Source: Geothermovivens sp964644845 (lineage in GTDB: Bacteria; Zhuqueibacterota; Zhuqueibacteria; Oleimicrobiales; Geothermoviventaceae). From it: 33,710 nucleotides of DNA. The DNA lies in contig CAZXXS010000007.1 in the NCBI GenBank assembly GCA_964644845.1, forward strand, positions 1-33,710, in the 5' to 3' direction. Of the stretch, positions 7,582 to 16,377 are shown piece after piece (position 1 is the first letter of the stretch; every line of letters starts with the position of its first letter). The notes beneath the pieces are model-generated. The model did not search any database. It was not told where the DNA came from and saw nothing but the letters and a program-made list of their open reading frames with translations. The translations under genes and the position numbers were made by a program.

Positions 7582-7813
7582 CAAATGCCCTGTGTGCGGT
7601 GGCGAACTCGTGGAGAAAGAAGTTGAGAAACCCCTGCGCGGTGGCGTTCACACCGCCGTCGTGGGAGTACAAGCGGAGGTCTGTCTTCGTCGCGGAGAGC
7701 GACTTTATTCGCGAGAGGCGGTGACGCTCTTTGAGCGGGTTCGTGCCAGGCTGGAGCGAGAGGAGCTGGATGAATTCCAGCCGCTTGGGCGCTCATTTGC
7801 TGTCAGCGGCTAA
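7568..7813 (+). CDS. YgiT/MqsA-type zinc-finger antitoxin, metal site degraded
   Basis: An 81-residue protein of the YgiT-type zinc-finger family, the usual partner of DUF4258/MqsR toxins. The first Cys pair is present (C7-P-V-C10-G-G). The second is normally CxxCGE but here reads C39-L-R-R42-G-E, so the fourth zinc ligand is replaced by Arg, obtainable by a single TGC to CGC change. There is no C-terminal helix-turn-helix domain as in full-length MqsA, so this is the short version. ATG 7568 has AGGAGA (7555-7560) at good spacing and overlaps the end of the toxin frame. Because the partner is a pseudogene, this gene is probably no longer under selection as an antitoxin. Confidence 0.75.
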   Translation: MMAFDKCPVCGGELVEKEVEKPLRGGVHTAVVGVQAEVCLRRGERLYSREAVTLFERVRARLEREELDEFQPLGRSFAVSG

Positions 7814-7926
7814 GCCGAGAAGAATTCCTTCCAGAGCCCCGGGCGAGCGATGGTTGATTCTGCGAAGGGTATTCAGGGTCTCTGACCTGGCTAATCGGGG
7901 GTAGCTTGCGCCAGGGAGTTGGGAGA

Positions 7927-7955
7927 TTGTCAATGGTTTGTTTTTGGTTTACAGT
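7927..7955 (+). promoter_or_regulatory. Sigma70-type promoter for xseB-dxs-nadK
   Basis: TTGTCA (7927-7932), a 17-bp T-rich spacer and TACAGT (7950-7955). This predicts a start near 7962 and a leader of about 40 nt before the xseB GTG. The presence of a dedicated promoter fits the loss of adjacency to xseA. Confidence 0.6.
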
Positions 7956-8001
7956 CGACCGAAGGGTGTAGCGTGTCTCCTAACGCTGAGGGTGGACTGG
8001 A

Positions 8002-8229
8002 GTGACTGCGAAAGTGAAACCGAAGTCGTTTGAAGCGGCCATGCAACGGCTGGAGGAAATCGCCGCCGCTCTGGAGGCTGGCGATTTGCCCCTGGAGAAG
8101 TCGCTGGAAATGTTCGAGGAAGGAGTGGAGCTGAGCAAGTACTGCGCTGCCAAGCTGGAGGAGGCGGAGCAGAGACTGAAGCGGCTCGTTAAAAAGGAAG
8201 GTGGGTTTGATCTGGAACTGATCGACTAA
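8002..8229 (+). CDS. xseB: Exodeoxyribonuclease VII small subunit
   Basis: A 75-residue all-helical subunit with the family signature SFEAAMQRLEEIAAALEAGDLPLEKSL and EMFEEGVELSKYCAAKLEEAEQRL. It binds the coiled-coil region of XseA and is required for assembly of active exonuclease VII. The start is GTG 8002, preceded by GAGGGTGG; no nearby ATG gives the conserved N-terminus. The gene is followed 21 bp later by dxs, the common xseB-(ispA)-dxs neighbourhood, although ispA is absent here. The gene is complete and of normal length. Confidence 0.93.
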   Translation: MTAKVKPKSFEAAMQRLEEIAAALEAGDLPLEKSLEMFEEGVELSKYCAAKLEEAEQRLKRLVKKEGGFDLELID

Positions 8230-8250
8230 CGGGAGGGGAAAAGGCGAGCA

Positions 8251-10230
8251 ATGGCTGAATTCGAGCTTCTTAAGAAGGTCGATTCCCCCGCGGATCTCAA
8301 GAACCTGACCATCCCGGACCTCGCTCGGCTGGCTCACGAATTGCGGGAATTCATGATTCAGAACGTGAGCGAGACGGGGGGACATCTGGCGCCGAGTCTT
8401 GGGGCCGTGGAGCTGACCCTCGCTTTGCACTACGTGTTCGAGACGCCGAAGGACAAGATCGTCTGGGACGTCGGCCACCAGGCTTACGGGCACAAGATTC
8501 TGACGGGCCGTCGGGATCACTTCCACACCCTGCGGCAGTACGGGGGGATCAGTGGTTTTGTGAAACCGGAGGAGAGCGAGTACGACACGTTCGGCGTTGG
8601 TCACGCCAGCACGGGCATTTCGGCGGGCCTGGGCATGGCCTGTGCCCGGGATCACCTGGGTCAGGATCACAAGGTGGTGGTCGTGGTTGGCGACGGAGCG
8701 CTTTCGTGCGGTCTTTCCTTCGAGGGGCTCAACAACGCCGGGGCTCTGGGTAAGGACCTCATCGTCATTCTGAACGACAACGAAATGTCGATTTCCCGGA
8801 ACGTTGGTGCGTTGTCGCGCTACCTCACGGATGTCATCACAGCACCGCTGTACAACCGCATCAAGGCCGACATCTGGGAACTGACCGGCCGAATGCGCCG
8901 CATCGGGCGGCGTGTGCGTTCCGCCGTGTCCCGCCTGGATCAGGGACTCAAGGCTTTCGTGGTTCCGGGGATTTTCTTCGAACGGCTCGGTTTTCGCTAC
9001 ATCGGCCCCGTGGACGGCCACAACCTCTCGCGCCTGATCCACGTGCTCACCGAAGTGCGTAAGTTCCACGGGCCGATTCTGGTTCACGTTCTGACGAAGA
9101 AGGGCAAGGGCTACAAGTACGCGGAGGAAGACGCCCCTCGTTTCCACGGACTTGGACCTTTCGACGTTCAGACCGGAAGAAGTAAGAAGAAAAGCCAGGT
9201 GCCAAGCTACTCGCAGGTCTTTGGGGAAACGGTCGTCAACATCGTGTCCAAGAACCCGAAGGTCGTGGGCATCACGGCTGCCATGTCCATCGGCACGGGT
9301 CTGGTGCAGCTTGCGGATGCTTTCCCGGATCGCTTCTACGATGTTGGCATCGCGGAAGGGCACGCGGTGACGTTTGCGGCTGGACTGGCCATCAGCGGGA
9401 TGCGTCCGATCGTGGCCATTTACTCCACTTTTCTGCAGCGTGCCTACGACATGATTGTTCACGACGTGGCCATCCAGCGCTTGCCCGTCATCTTTGCGCT
9501 CGACCGCGCAGGCATCGTCGGCGACGACGGGCCCACGCACCAGGGCGTTTTTGACTTGACGTACATGCGCCACGTGCCCAACATGGTCGTGATGGCTCCG
9601 AAAGACGAAGACGAATTGCAGGACATGCTGTGGACGGCGGTTGCGTACGAAAAAGGGCCGATTTCTGTACGCTACCCCAGGGGCACAGCTGTGGGGGTGC
9701 CGCGTAAAAGTGAGCCGGAAATTCTGCCGATTGGCAAAGCAGAGGTGCTGCGCACGGGCAAAGATGTGGCTGTTGTGGCCATCGGTTCCATGGTTTACCC
9801 TGCTCTCGACGCGGCCGATCTGCTCGACCAGCAGGGCGTGAGTGCCGAAGTTGTCAACGCCCGTTTTGCCAAACCTCTGGACGAGGAGCTCCTTCTCGAC
9901 CTTGCCGAACGGTTCAAAGTGATCGTCACGGTAGAGGAGAATGCCCTCCAGGGTGGCTTTGGCAGCGCCGTGGCCGAGTTCTACGTGGATCACGGCTTCA
10001 CCGGATTGCGACTGGTGCGGCTTGGTGTGCCGGACGTGTTTGTCGAGCAGGGCGAGCGCAAACTTCTTTTGCACAAGCTCGGTTTGGATGGCGAAGGCAT
10101 CGCCAAACGGACGCTCGAAGCGCTTGGCGAAGCCGGACAGACCTCGCACCGATTCGATTTGCGGCGGGTTCTTGGATTGGTCAGTCGGAATGGTCAGGCC
10201 GTGAAAGCCCACGCCGGACACCAGTCATGA
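8251..10230 (+). CDS. dxs: 1-deoxy-D-xylulose-5-phosphate synthase
   Basis: A 659-residue thiamine-diphosphate enzyme that condenses pyruvate and glyceraldehyde 3-phosphate, the first step of the MEP isoprenoid pathway. The N-terminal domain has WDVGHQAYGHKILTGR and the ThDP/Mg motif GDGALS...LNNAG...NDNEMSI. The central domain has YDVGIAEGHAVTFAAGLA with catalytic Glu369, and DRAGIVGDDGPTHQG. A transketolase C-terminal domain completes the protein. The catalytic motif reads E-G-H rather than the E-Q-H of Escherichia coli; I recall the G form from Bacteroidota-type enzymes, consistent with an FCB affiliation. It overlaps nadK by 4 bp (ATGA), so the two are translationally coupled. Confidence 0.96.
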   Translation: MAEFELLKKVDSPADLKNLTIPDLARLAHELREFMIQNVSETGGHLAPSLGAVELTLALHYVFETPKDKIVWDVGHQAYGHKILTGRRDHFHTLRQYGGISGFVKPEESEYDTFGVGHASTGISAGLGMACARDHLGQDHKVVVVVGDGALSCGLSFEGLNNAGALGKDLIVILNDNEMSISRNVGALSRYLTDVITAPLYNRIKADIWELTGRMRRIGRRVRSAVSRLDQGLKAFVVPGIFFERLGFRYIGPVDGHNLSRLIHVLTEVRKFHGPILVHVLTKKGKGYKYAEEDAPRFHGLGPFDVQTGRSKKKSQVPSYSQVFGETVVNIVSKNPKVVGITAAMSIGTGLVQLADAFPDRFYDVGIAEGHAVTFAAGLAISGMRPIVAIYSTFLQRAYDMIVHDVAIQRLPVIFALDRAGIVGDDGPTHQGVFDLTYMRHVPNMVVMAPKDEDELQDMLWTAVAYEKGPISVRYPRGTAVGVPRKSEPEILPIGKAEVLRTGKDVAVVAIGSMVYPALDAADLLDQQGVSAEVVNARFAKPLDEELLLDLAERFKVIVTVEENALQGGFGSAVAEFYVDHGFTGLRLVRLGVPDVFVEQGERKLLLHKLGLDGEGIAKRTLEALGEAGQTSHRFDLRRVLGLVSRNGQAVKAHAGHQS

Positions 10231-11087
10231 GACTCGGCATTTTTGCGAACACACAAAAGCCGCTGGTCGGGGATGTCATCCCGGGTGTGGTGAAGTGGCT
10301 GCGCGCGAACGGGGCTGAGGTTGTGGTCGAAAAGGAAGCGGCCGAAACGCTGCACCTGGACGTGCCAGCGGCCACGAGGGACGAACTGGGCCCCCAGGCG
10401 GACCTGGTTTTGGCTTTTGGAGGTGACGGCACTTTTCTTGCCGCGGCACGAGATGTGGGCCCGTCCGAAGTACCGATTCTCGGCGTGAACCTGGGCGGCC
10501 TCGGATTTCTGGCTGGCGTGACGGTGGGCGAGCTCTACCCAAGCCTGGAAGACGTACTGCAAGGCAACTACGAGATCCTCGAACGGATGATCATCCGGGC
10601 AGAAGTGGAGGGCGAAGACGATCTCGTTTTCAACTGCTTGAACGACATCGTGATCGATCGCGGCGGAAGTCCCCGTATCGCCCAGATCGAAACGACAGTA
10701 GACGGTGCTTACCTGAACACGTACGTGGCCGACGGGGTGATCGTGGCCACGCCCACGGGCTCCACAGCGTACTCACTTTCGGCGGGGGGGCCCATCGTGG
10801 TTCCCACCATGGACGCCATTGTTTTGACGCCCCTTTGCCCGCACACGCTTTCGGCCCGGACGGTTGTGTTGTCTGCGGAGAGCGTGGTTACGGCGAGGGG
10901 CTACTGTGAGGACGGCAGTTTGCTGTTAAGTGCGGATGGCCAGGTGGCTTATCGTCTGGGCAACGGTCAAAGCGTAACCATCCGGCGCGGCGACTACAAC
11001 GTCCGCTGGGTGTGGACACGACGCAAGTCGTTCTACGAGCTGCTACGCCACAAACTCAACTGGGGCCGCGATTTGCGGCGAGGATGA
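10227..11087 (+). CDS. nadK: NAD kinase
   Basis: A 286-residue ATP-NAD kinase (PpnK family) making NADP in the cytoplasm. Family motifs are intact: FGGDGTFLAAARD (catalytic GGDG), NLGGLGFLAGV, the NDIVIDRG NAD-binding region and TPTGSTAYSLSAGGPIV. ATG 10227 overlaps the dxs stop. Coupling to dxs makes physiological sense because the next MEP-pathway enzyme, DXP reductoisomerase, consumes NADPH. The next gene begins 3 bp after the stop codon. Length is normal for the family. Confidence 0.95.
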   Translation: MRLGIFANTQKPLVGDVIPGVVKWLRANGAEVVVEKEAAETLHLDVPAATRDELGPQADLVLAFGGDGTFLAAARDVGPSEVPILGVNLGGLGFLAGVTVGELYPSLEDVLQGNYEILERMIIRAEVEGEDDLVFNCLNDIVIDRGGSPRIAQIETTVDGAYLNTYVADGVIVATPTGSTAYSLSAGGPIVVPTMDAIVLTPLCPHTLSARTVVLSAESVVTARGYCEDGSLLLSADGQVAYRLGNGQSVTIRRGDYNVRWVWTRRKSFYELLRHKLNWGRDLRRG

Positions 11088-11090
11088 GCC

Positions 11091-12311
11091 GTGGCCTTGA
11101 TGAACCAGAAACCGGACAGCCCCTTCACGCCGGGTACACCTGTGCCACCGGAGCTGTTTGTCGGGCGCAAGCAACAACTGCAGGAGGCAGCGACTTACGT
11201 GGAACGAGCGGCTGGGGGCAGGCTTGAGAGTCTGTTCTTGGTCGGAGAACGGGGCATCGGGAAAAGCTCGTTTGCAGCCTACTTGCGCCGCGTGGCTGAA
11301 ATCGAAAAAAACATGCTGGGCGTGCACGTGTTCTTGGGTGCTGTGAACACATTGGAAGAGATGGCCCAGCGTGTCTTCGAAGGGCTACTGAGGGAATCCC
11401 GAAGCGAAGCGAACATTTTCGAGAAAGTGCGGGATTTGTTCGGTAAGCACATTGAAAAGTTGGACCTCTTCGGTGTGTCGGTTCGTTTCGCGCCACCTAA
11501 GAGTGAGCTCCAAGCGCTGGTGGACGAATTCCCTCAGGCGCTCTTCAATTTTCTGGACAGCGTCAAGTCCGAAAAGCGAGGCTTGTTCGTAGCCCTTGAC
11601 GACATCAACGGTCTTGCTCAGGAAAAAAAGTTCGCCGATTGGTACAAGAGTTTTGTTGACCACACAGCCACCCATTTCCAGCGGTTCCCGGTGTTTGTGG
11701 TGCTCGTCGGCCTCCCCGAGCGGTGGGAGCCGTTGACGGCGCTGCAACCGTCTCTCGCCCGCGTGTTCCGGATGGTTCGGATCGAACGGCTCGCTGACCG
11801 TGAGGTAAGGGAGTTTTTCGAACGCGCGTTCGGATCCGTTCAAGTGTCTGTTGACCGTGATGCCCTGGACACCTTGGTCCGGTATTCCAGTGGGTACCCC
11901 ATCTTGATGCAAGAAATCGGCGATGCGGTTTACGCTACAGACGCCGACAGTAAGGTCGACATCCACGATGCCACCACCGGCATCTTGATGGCGGCCAGTA
12001 GAATCGGCTACCGCTACCTGGAGCCGAGAGTTTACAAGACAGTCCGTAGCCCGCGCTACAGGTCGATTTTGCGAAAACTCGGTCGGCACGGAATTCGGCG
12101 AAATTTCACCAGGCGGGAGGTGGAGAGCTGGCTCACGGAGGGGGAGAAACGCGTGTTTAACAATTTCCTACGACGGATGCGCGAACTCGGGATCATTGAA
12201 CGCGATCCCGAGGGAGGGCCAGGTGCGTACAGATTCGTGAACGAAATTTACCCCGTGTACATCTGGATGGAGGCGGCCCGCTCAGTACGAGAACGGAGCA
12301 AAAAGGAGTGA
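11091..12311 (+). CDS. AAA+ ATPase of the ORC/Cdc6-STAND type, function unknown
   Basis: A 406-residue ATP-binding protein. An N-terminal FVGRKQQL box (about 23-30) precedes Walker A GERGIGKSS (52-60) and Walker B LFVALDD (about 165-172), then a lid and a C-terminal part resembling a winged helix (about 310-390: RSILRKLGRHGI, FTRREVESWL, RRMRELGIIERD, AYRFVNEIYPVYIW). This layout is typical of orphan ORC1/Cdc6-like or STAND ATPases found in mobile or defence contexts, but no effector domain or partner gene is visible. GTG 11091 has GCGAGGA just upstream; ATG 11100 is the alternative. It lies tightly behind nadK and ahead of mutS, a housekeeping setting, so its job cannot be inferred from neighbours. 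Confidence 0.8.
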   Translation: MALMNQKPDSPFTPGTPVPPELFVGRKQQLQEAATYVERAAGGRLESLFLVGERGIGKSSFAAYLRRVAEIEKNMLGVHVFLGAVNTLEEMAQRVFEGLLRESRSEANIFEKVRDLFGKHIEKLDLFGVSVRFAPPKSELQALVDEFPQALFNFLDSVKSEKRGLFVALDDINGLAQEKKFADWYKSFVDHTATHFQRFPVFVVLVGLPERWEPLTALQPSLARVFRMVRIERLADREVREFFERAFGSVQVSVDRDALDTLVRYSSGYPILMQEIGDAVYATDADSKVDIHDATTGILMAASRIGYRYLEPRVYKTVRSPRYRSILRKLGRHGIRRNFTRREVESWLTEGEKRVFNNFLRRMRELGIIERDPEGGPGAYRFVNEIYPVYIWMEAARSVRERSKKE

Positions 12312-12407
12312 GCGTCAGCAAGCGTTCCAGATGGCTACAAGTGGAAATGCCGAGGTGAGAGCTCCCTGAACTTGAGGTAGTCCAACAACAATTTGATTGT
12401 CTGCTTC

Positions 12408-15104
12408 ATGCCCAGACCGACAACCAGGACAAAACCCCGCAAACGCTCGGCGTCGGAGATGCCTGCGCCTTCGGCCACGACGCCGATGGTTGAACAGTAC
12501 ATGGCCATCAAGGCCCAGCACCAGGATGCCATCCTGTTCTTCCGCATGGGCGACTTCTACGAAATGTTTTACGAAGATGCCAAGATCGGCGCCGAGGTGC
12601 TTGGCCTTACGCTCACCTCTCGGGCCCACGGCAAGGCGGCGGACATCCCTCTCGCCGGATTCCCCCACCACGCGCTTGAGGGGTACCTCACGAAAATGAT
12701 CCGCGCCGGCTACAAAGTGGCTATTTGCGAGCAGGTCGAAGATCCCAAAAAAGCCAAGAAGCTGGTAAAGCGGGACGTGGTAGAGGTTGTTACACCCGGC
12801 ACGGCGCTGGTGGATGACTACCTGGACAGCAAACGCAACAACTACCTGGTGGCTGTGTACGTGAAAGGCGACAGGGCAGGGGTGGCCTGGAGCGATCTCT
12901 CGACCGGCGAATTCGTCGTGGGCGAGTTTACCCTGGACGAGTGTCTGGACCACGTGGTTTCTCTCCGGCCTGCTGAGATGCTGGTTTCTGACGAGCAGGC
13001 CGATTTCGTACTGGAGCGCTTTGGCAGTCGGCTTAGCTGGCCGGTGACTCGACGGGAGGAGTGGACGTTCGTTCGCGAGTACGCCTACGAAACGCTAACG
13101 CACCATTTTGGCACTTCCAGCCTTAAAGGATTCGGGTGCGAGGACCTGGACGCTGGCATTTCGGCTGCGGGTGCCGTGCTGGGGTACCTGCAGGAGAACC
13201 AGAAGTCAGGGCTCAAACACATCGCGGGGATGTCGCGGTTCTCCGCGCGCGACTACCTGGGTTTGGATGCCAGTACAGTACGCAACCTCGAGCTTGTGCA
13301 GTCGCTCGCGTTCGGGAATCGGAAGGCCACGCTTCTGTCGGTGCTGGATCGTACACGGACCCCAATGGGCGGTCGGCTGTTGGTCAAATGGATTTTGCGC
13401 CCTCTGCAGGACATCGAGGCTATCTCCCGCCGGCTCGACGCCGTGGAGGACCTACTCGGCTCGCCGTTAGGGCGGGAGGAACTGCGCGATCTGTTGGGAC
13501 GCGCTGGGGACCTGGAACGACTCACCAGCAAGATTTCCACGGGGCGAGCGAACGCCCGGGATCTGAACGCCCTCAAAGCTACCCTTGAGCTGCTTCCGGA
13601 GATCAAACACAAGCTGGAAGCCTTCGAAGCCGCTGAACTTCAGGAAATTCGGGAAAGGCTTGATCCTTTGCCCGATCTGGCCGAGGAAATCGGTCGGGCT
13701 CTGGTCGATGATCCCCCCCTTCTGGTAACAGACGGCGGCTTGATCCGTGAAGGGTACAACGAAGAGCTGGACGACCTGCGCCGCACGGCCCGTGCTGGTA
13801 AGGACTGGATCGCGCGTTTGCAGGCCACGGAACGCGAACGCACGGGGATTTCCTCGCTTCGCGTTGGCTACAACAAGGTCTTCGGCTACTACATCGAAGT
13901 CACCAAGCCGAACCTTTCCAAGGTGCCCCCGGACTACGTCCGTAAGCAGACGCTGGTAAACGCAGAGCGTTTCATCACGCCAGAATTGAAGGAGCAAGAG
14001 GAAAAGGTCTTGGGGGCTGAAGAGCGGATTGCCACGCTCGAGTACGAACTTTTTGATGCGCTCCGACAAAAAGCTGCTCAACACGCCGAGGCGATTCTGT
14101 CAAATGGGCGGCTGTTGGCTGGACTCGATTGCCTGGCGTCGCTGGCACAGGTGGCTTTTGAGAACGATTACCACCGTCCCGAAATTGACAGCAGCGATGA
14201 GATTGTCATAAGTGACGGCCGACATCCTGTGGTGGAACGGCTGTTGCCACCCGGTGAGCAATTTGTGCCGAACGACACGCGTCTGGACAACCGCGACAAC
14301 CAGATTCTGATCATCACCGGGCCCAACATGGCGGGCAAGTCCACGTACCTGCGTCAGGTGGCCCTGATCGTCCTGATGGCACAAATGGGCTCTTTTGTGC
14401 CGGCGAAGAAGGCGCGCATCGGGGTGGTAGACAAGATTTTCACACGGGTGGGTGCGTCGGACAACCTGGCGGGTGGCGAGAGTACTTTTCTGATGGAAAT
14501 GAACGAGACGGCCAACATCCTCAACAACGCCACACCACGTAGTCTGATCGTTCTGGACGAGATCGGGCGTGGCACCAGCACCTTTGATGGACTTTCGATC
14601 GCCTGGGCGGTGGTGGAGTACCTGCACAACACCAGCCGTGTGGCGGCCAAAACGCTGTTCGCTACCCACTACCATGAATTGACGGAACTGGCTCGCGTTC
14701 TGCCGCGTGTGAAAAACTACAACGTGCTCGTGAAAGAATGGGGCGATCACGTTGTGTTTCTTCGTAAGATCGAAGAAGGTGCCGCTGACCGCAGCTACGG
14801 CATCCAGGTGGCACGACTTGCCGGTTTGCCCGAGGTGGTGATCGAACGGGCCAAAGAGGTGCTGGAAACCCTGGAGGCAGACGAATTCGGTCCCGGAGCC
14901 GTACCCAAATTGGCCCTTCGCAAGAGGGTGACCCGCGCCAAGAAAAAGCCGGTTGTGGCTGTGCAACTCGATCTTTTCGAGGAGCAAGACCGGAAACTCC
15001 GGAAGGCTCTGATGGAGCTTGACGTAAACAATCTGACCCCGCTTCAGGCTCTTGTGAAACTGGCGGAGCTGCGGAGTCTTCTGGACGGCCGAGAGGAATC
15101 GTAG
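12408..15104 (+). CDS. mutS: DNA mismatch repair ATPase MutS
   Basis: A MutS1-type mismatch sensor of about 898 residues. The N-terminal mismatch-binding domain has FFRMGDFYEMF with the Phe-X-Glu wedge at F50-Y51-E52. The connector, lever and clamp regions follow, then the ATPase with Walker A GPNMAGKST (638-646), the LVGGEST-like region LAGGESTFLMEMNETANIL, Walker B LDEIGRGTSTFDG and ATHYHEL. The C-terminus (about 810-898) retains the linker and the short dimerisation tail. The start is uncertain: ATG 12408 gives a Lys/Arg-rich leader and has no Shine-Dalgarno, while ATG 12459 and ATG 12486 are in-frame alternatives closer to the conserved start (MVEQYMAIKAQH). It is followed after 1 bp by the PorV-like gene. 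No mutL is present in the window. Confidence 0.95.
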   Translation: MPRPTTRTKPRKRSASEMPAPSATTPMVEQYMAIKAQHQDAILFFRMGDFYEMFYEDAKIGAEVLGLTLTSRAHGKAADIPLAGFPHHALEGYLTKMIRAGYKVAICEQVEDPKKAKKLVKRDVVEVVTPGTALVDDYLDSKRNNYLVAVYVKGDRAGVAWSDLSTGEFVVGEFTLDECLDHVVSLRPAEMLVSDEQADFVLERFGSRLSWPVTRREEWTFVREYAYETLTHHFGTSSLKGFGCEDLDAGISAAGAVLGYLQENQKSGLKHIAGMSRFSARDYLGLDASTVRNLELVQSLAFGNRKATLLSVLDRTRTPMGGRLLVKWILRPLQDIEAISRRLDAVEDLLGSPLGREELRDLLGRAGDLERLTSKISTGRANARDLNALKATLELLPEIKHKLEAFEAAELQEIRERLDPLPDLAEEIGRALVDDPPLLVTDGGLIREGYNEELDDLRRTARAGKDWIARLQATERERTGISSLRVGYNKVFGYYIEVTKPNLSKVPPDYVRKQTLVNAERFITPELKEQEEKVLGAEERIATLEYELFDALRQKAAQHAEAILSNGRLLAGLDCLASLAQVAFENDYHRPEIDSSDEIVISDGRHPVVERLLPPGEQFVPNDTRLDNRDNQILIITGPNMAGKSTYLRQVALIVLMAQMGSFVPAKKARIGVVDKIFTRVGASDNLAGGESTFLMEMNETANILNNATPRSLIVLDEIGRGTSTFDGLSIAWAVVEYLHNTSRVAAKTLFATHYHELTELARVLPRVKNYNVLVKEWGDHVVFLRKIEEGAADRSYGIQVARLAGLPEVVIERAKEVLETLEADEFGPGAVPKLALRKRVTRAKKKPVVAVQLDLFEEQDRKLRKALMELDVNNLTPLQALVKLAELRSLLDGREES

Positions 15105-15105
15105 G

Positions 15106-16158
15106 ATGAAACTTCGCACGGTTTGCTTTTTGTTAGCAGGGATGGGTACAGTGGCCGCTACGGTACCGACGGCCAGAGGTTTGGTGTTGGGGAAGTACGC
15201 GGGGGAGTTCATGGCCGTGGGCGTAGGGGGCCGTCCGCTGGGGATGGGTAGCGCTTACGTGGCTGTTGCCAACGATGTGTGGGCTGGCTACTGGAATCCG
15301 GCCGGGTTGACGGCGCTGACTTACCCCGAAATTTCCATCATGCACAGCGAGCGCTTCGCGGGGATTGTGAACTACGATTACGCCGGTGTCGCCATCCCCT
15401 ACGGGACCGACGCCACCTTTGCCATCAGTTTTACACGAGTTGGCGTGGACAACATCCCCTACACGGCTGTCCGCAACAAGGACCTGAAAGTCCTGGACGT
15501 GTACGAAGGAGAAAACGGCGAACGGATCCGTAATCTGCCTTACGTGGACCACACGTTCAGCGACGCTGAAATGGCACTTTACCTGTCGTTTGCCAGGCAA
15601 CGTGGCGAACGATTCTCGTGGGGTGCCAACGCTAAACTGGTTCACAAAGGCTTCGACAAGTACTCCGCCTGGGGACTTGGATTCGATCTCGCCGTTCAGG
15701 GACAGCTTTTCGGGGACCTCCGGTTTGGGGCAAACCTCCAAGACGCCACCACCACACTCCTGAGCTGGAACACCGGGCGCCGGGAACTGATTGCGCCAAC
15801 TTTGAAGCTTGGTCTCGGTTGGATGTGGCAGGCTCCGTGGTTCGGCATCGAAATTCTTCCTGTTGCAGATCTGGACGTCCGGTGGGAAGGACGGAAGCTG
15901 GCCGCTCAGTGGTCTTTGGGCCGTATGAGTCTCGACTCCCATCTTGGAGCGGAAATTTCGGTTCGGCGCGCTGTGGCCCTGCGCATCGGTTCGGATTTTG
16001 GGCACCTGACGCTCGGTGCAGGCCTGCGGTTGCCCCGGCTGTACATCGACTACGCCTTCATGGATCACGAAGACCTGGGTGGCACGCACCGAATTTCGCT
16101 TCGTCTTCGCCTCGAGGAAGCACGCTTCGCCCGTAAGTCCGGTGTGTCTGGTCAGTAA
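15106..16158 (+). CDS. PorV/PorQ-type (UPF0164) outer-membrane beta-barrel protein
   Basis: A 350-residue predicted outer-membrane barrel. A cleavable signal peptide (about 1-24, MKLRTVCFLLAGMG...) precedes the hallmark GGRPLGMGSAYVAVANDVWAGYWNPAGL segment, in which a Gly-Met-Gly-Ala/Ser-like motif and WNPAGL define the PorV/PorQ/UPF0164 superfamily of FadL-like barrels. The remainder alternates hydrophobic and polar residues as beta-strands do. In Bacteroidota some members shuttle cargo of the type IX secretion system; others have unknown roles. Only 1 bp separates it from mutS, so it is probably co-transcribed. A second relative lies at 27419. The specific substrate cannot be inferred. Confidence 0.82.
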   Translation: MKLRTVCFLLAGMGTVAATVPTARGLVLGKYAGEFMAVGVGGRPLGMGSAYVAVANDVWAGYWNPAGLTALTYPEISIMHSERFAGIVNYDYAGVAIPYGTDATFAISFTRVGVDNIPYTAVRNKDLKVLDVYEGENGERIRNLPYVDHTFSDAEMALYLSFARQRGERFSWGANAKLVHKGFDKYSAWGLGFDLAVQGQLFGDLRFGANLQDATTTLLSWNTGRRELIAPTLKLGLGWMWQAPWFGIEILPVADLDVRWEGRKLAAQWSLGRMSLDSHLGAEISVRRAVALRIGSDFGHLTLGAGLRLPRLYIDYAFMDHEDLGGTHRISLRLRLEEARFARKSGVSGQ

Positions 16159-16225
16159 GGCAAGTTTTCCCCCGTTCTTTCCTGTTCAGACCCTTTTCTC
16201 ACGTGGAACGCCAACCAAAGGTCCC

Positions 16226-16262
16226 CCACCTGTTGTGTGAGTTGCGTCCCCCTTGCAGGTGG
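16226..16262 (+). terminator. Possible terminator or hairpin after the PorV-like gene
   Basis: CCACCTG (16226-16232) and CAGGTGG (16256-16262) are a perfect 7-bp inverted repeat with a 23-nt loop, followed by CTTTGCC rather than a true U-run. It sits between the PorV-like stop and the yicC promoter, where termination would be expected, but it is a weak example. Confidence 0.3.
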
Positions 16263-16290
16263 CTTTGCCCCCGCGCGTCGGAAATTTCGT

Positions 16291-16319
16291 TTGACTATTT
16301 GGCGGCAAATTGCTATTAT
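16291..16319 (+). promoter_or_regulatory. Sigma70-type promoter for yicC-remA-gmk
   Basis: TTGACT (16291-16296), a 17-bp spacer and TATTAT (16314-16319) are near consensus. The predicted transcript start near 16326 leaves a leader of about 50 nt to yicC. It uses the same -35 sequence as the sppA promoter. Confidence 0.82.
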
Positions 16320-16377
16320 CTAAGCCCAGTAAGAGCTTGAACTTAATGCGAACATCCCGAAGGGACACGCCGACCCG

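Noticed and set aside
7930..10221. 763-residue open frame on the minus strand opposite xseB-dxs
   Set aside because: It mirrors the coding frame of dxs, is rich in His/Arg/Val as antisense shadows are, and shows no domain. The + strand genes are unmistakable.
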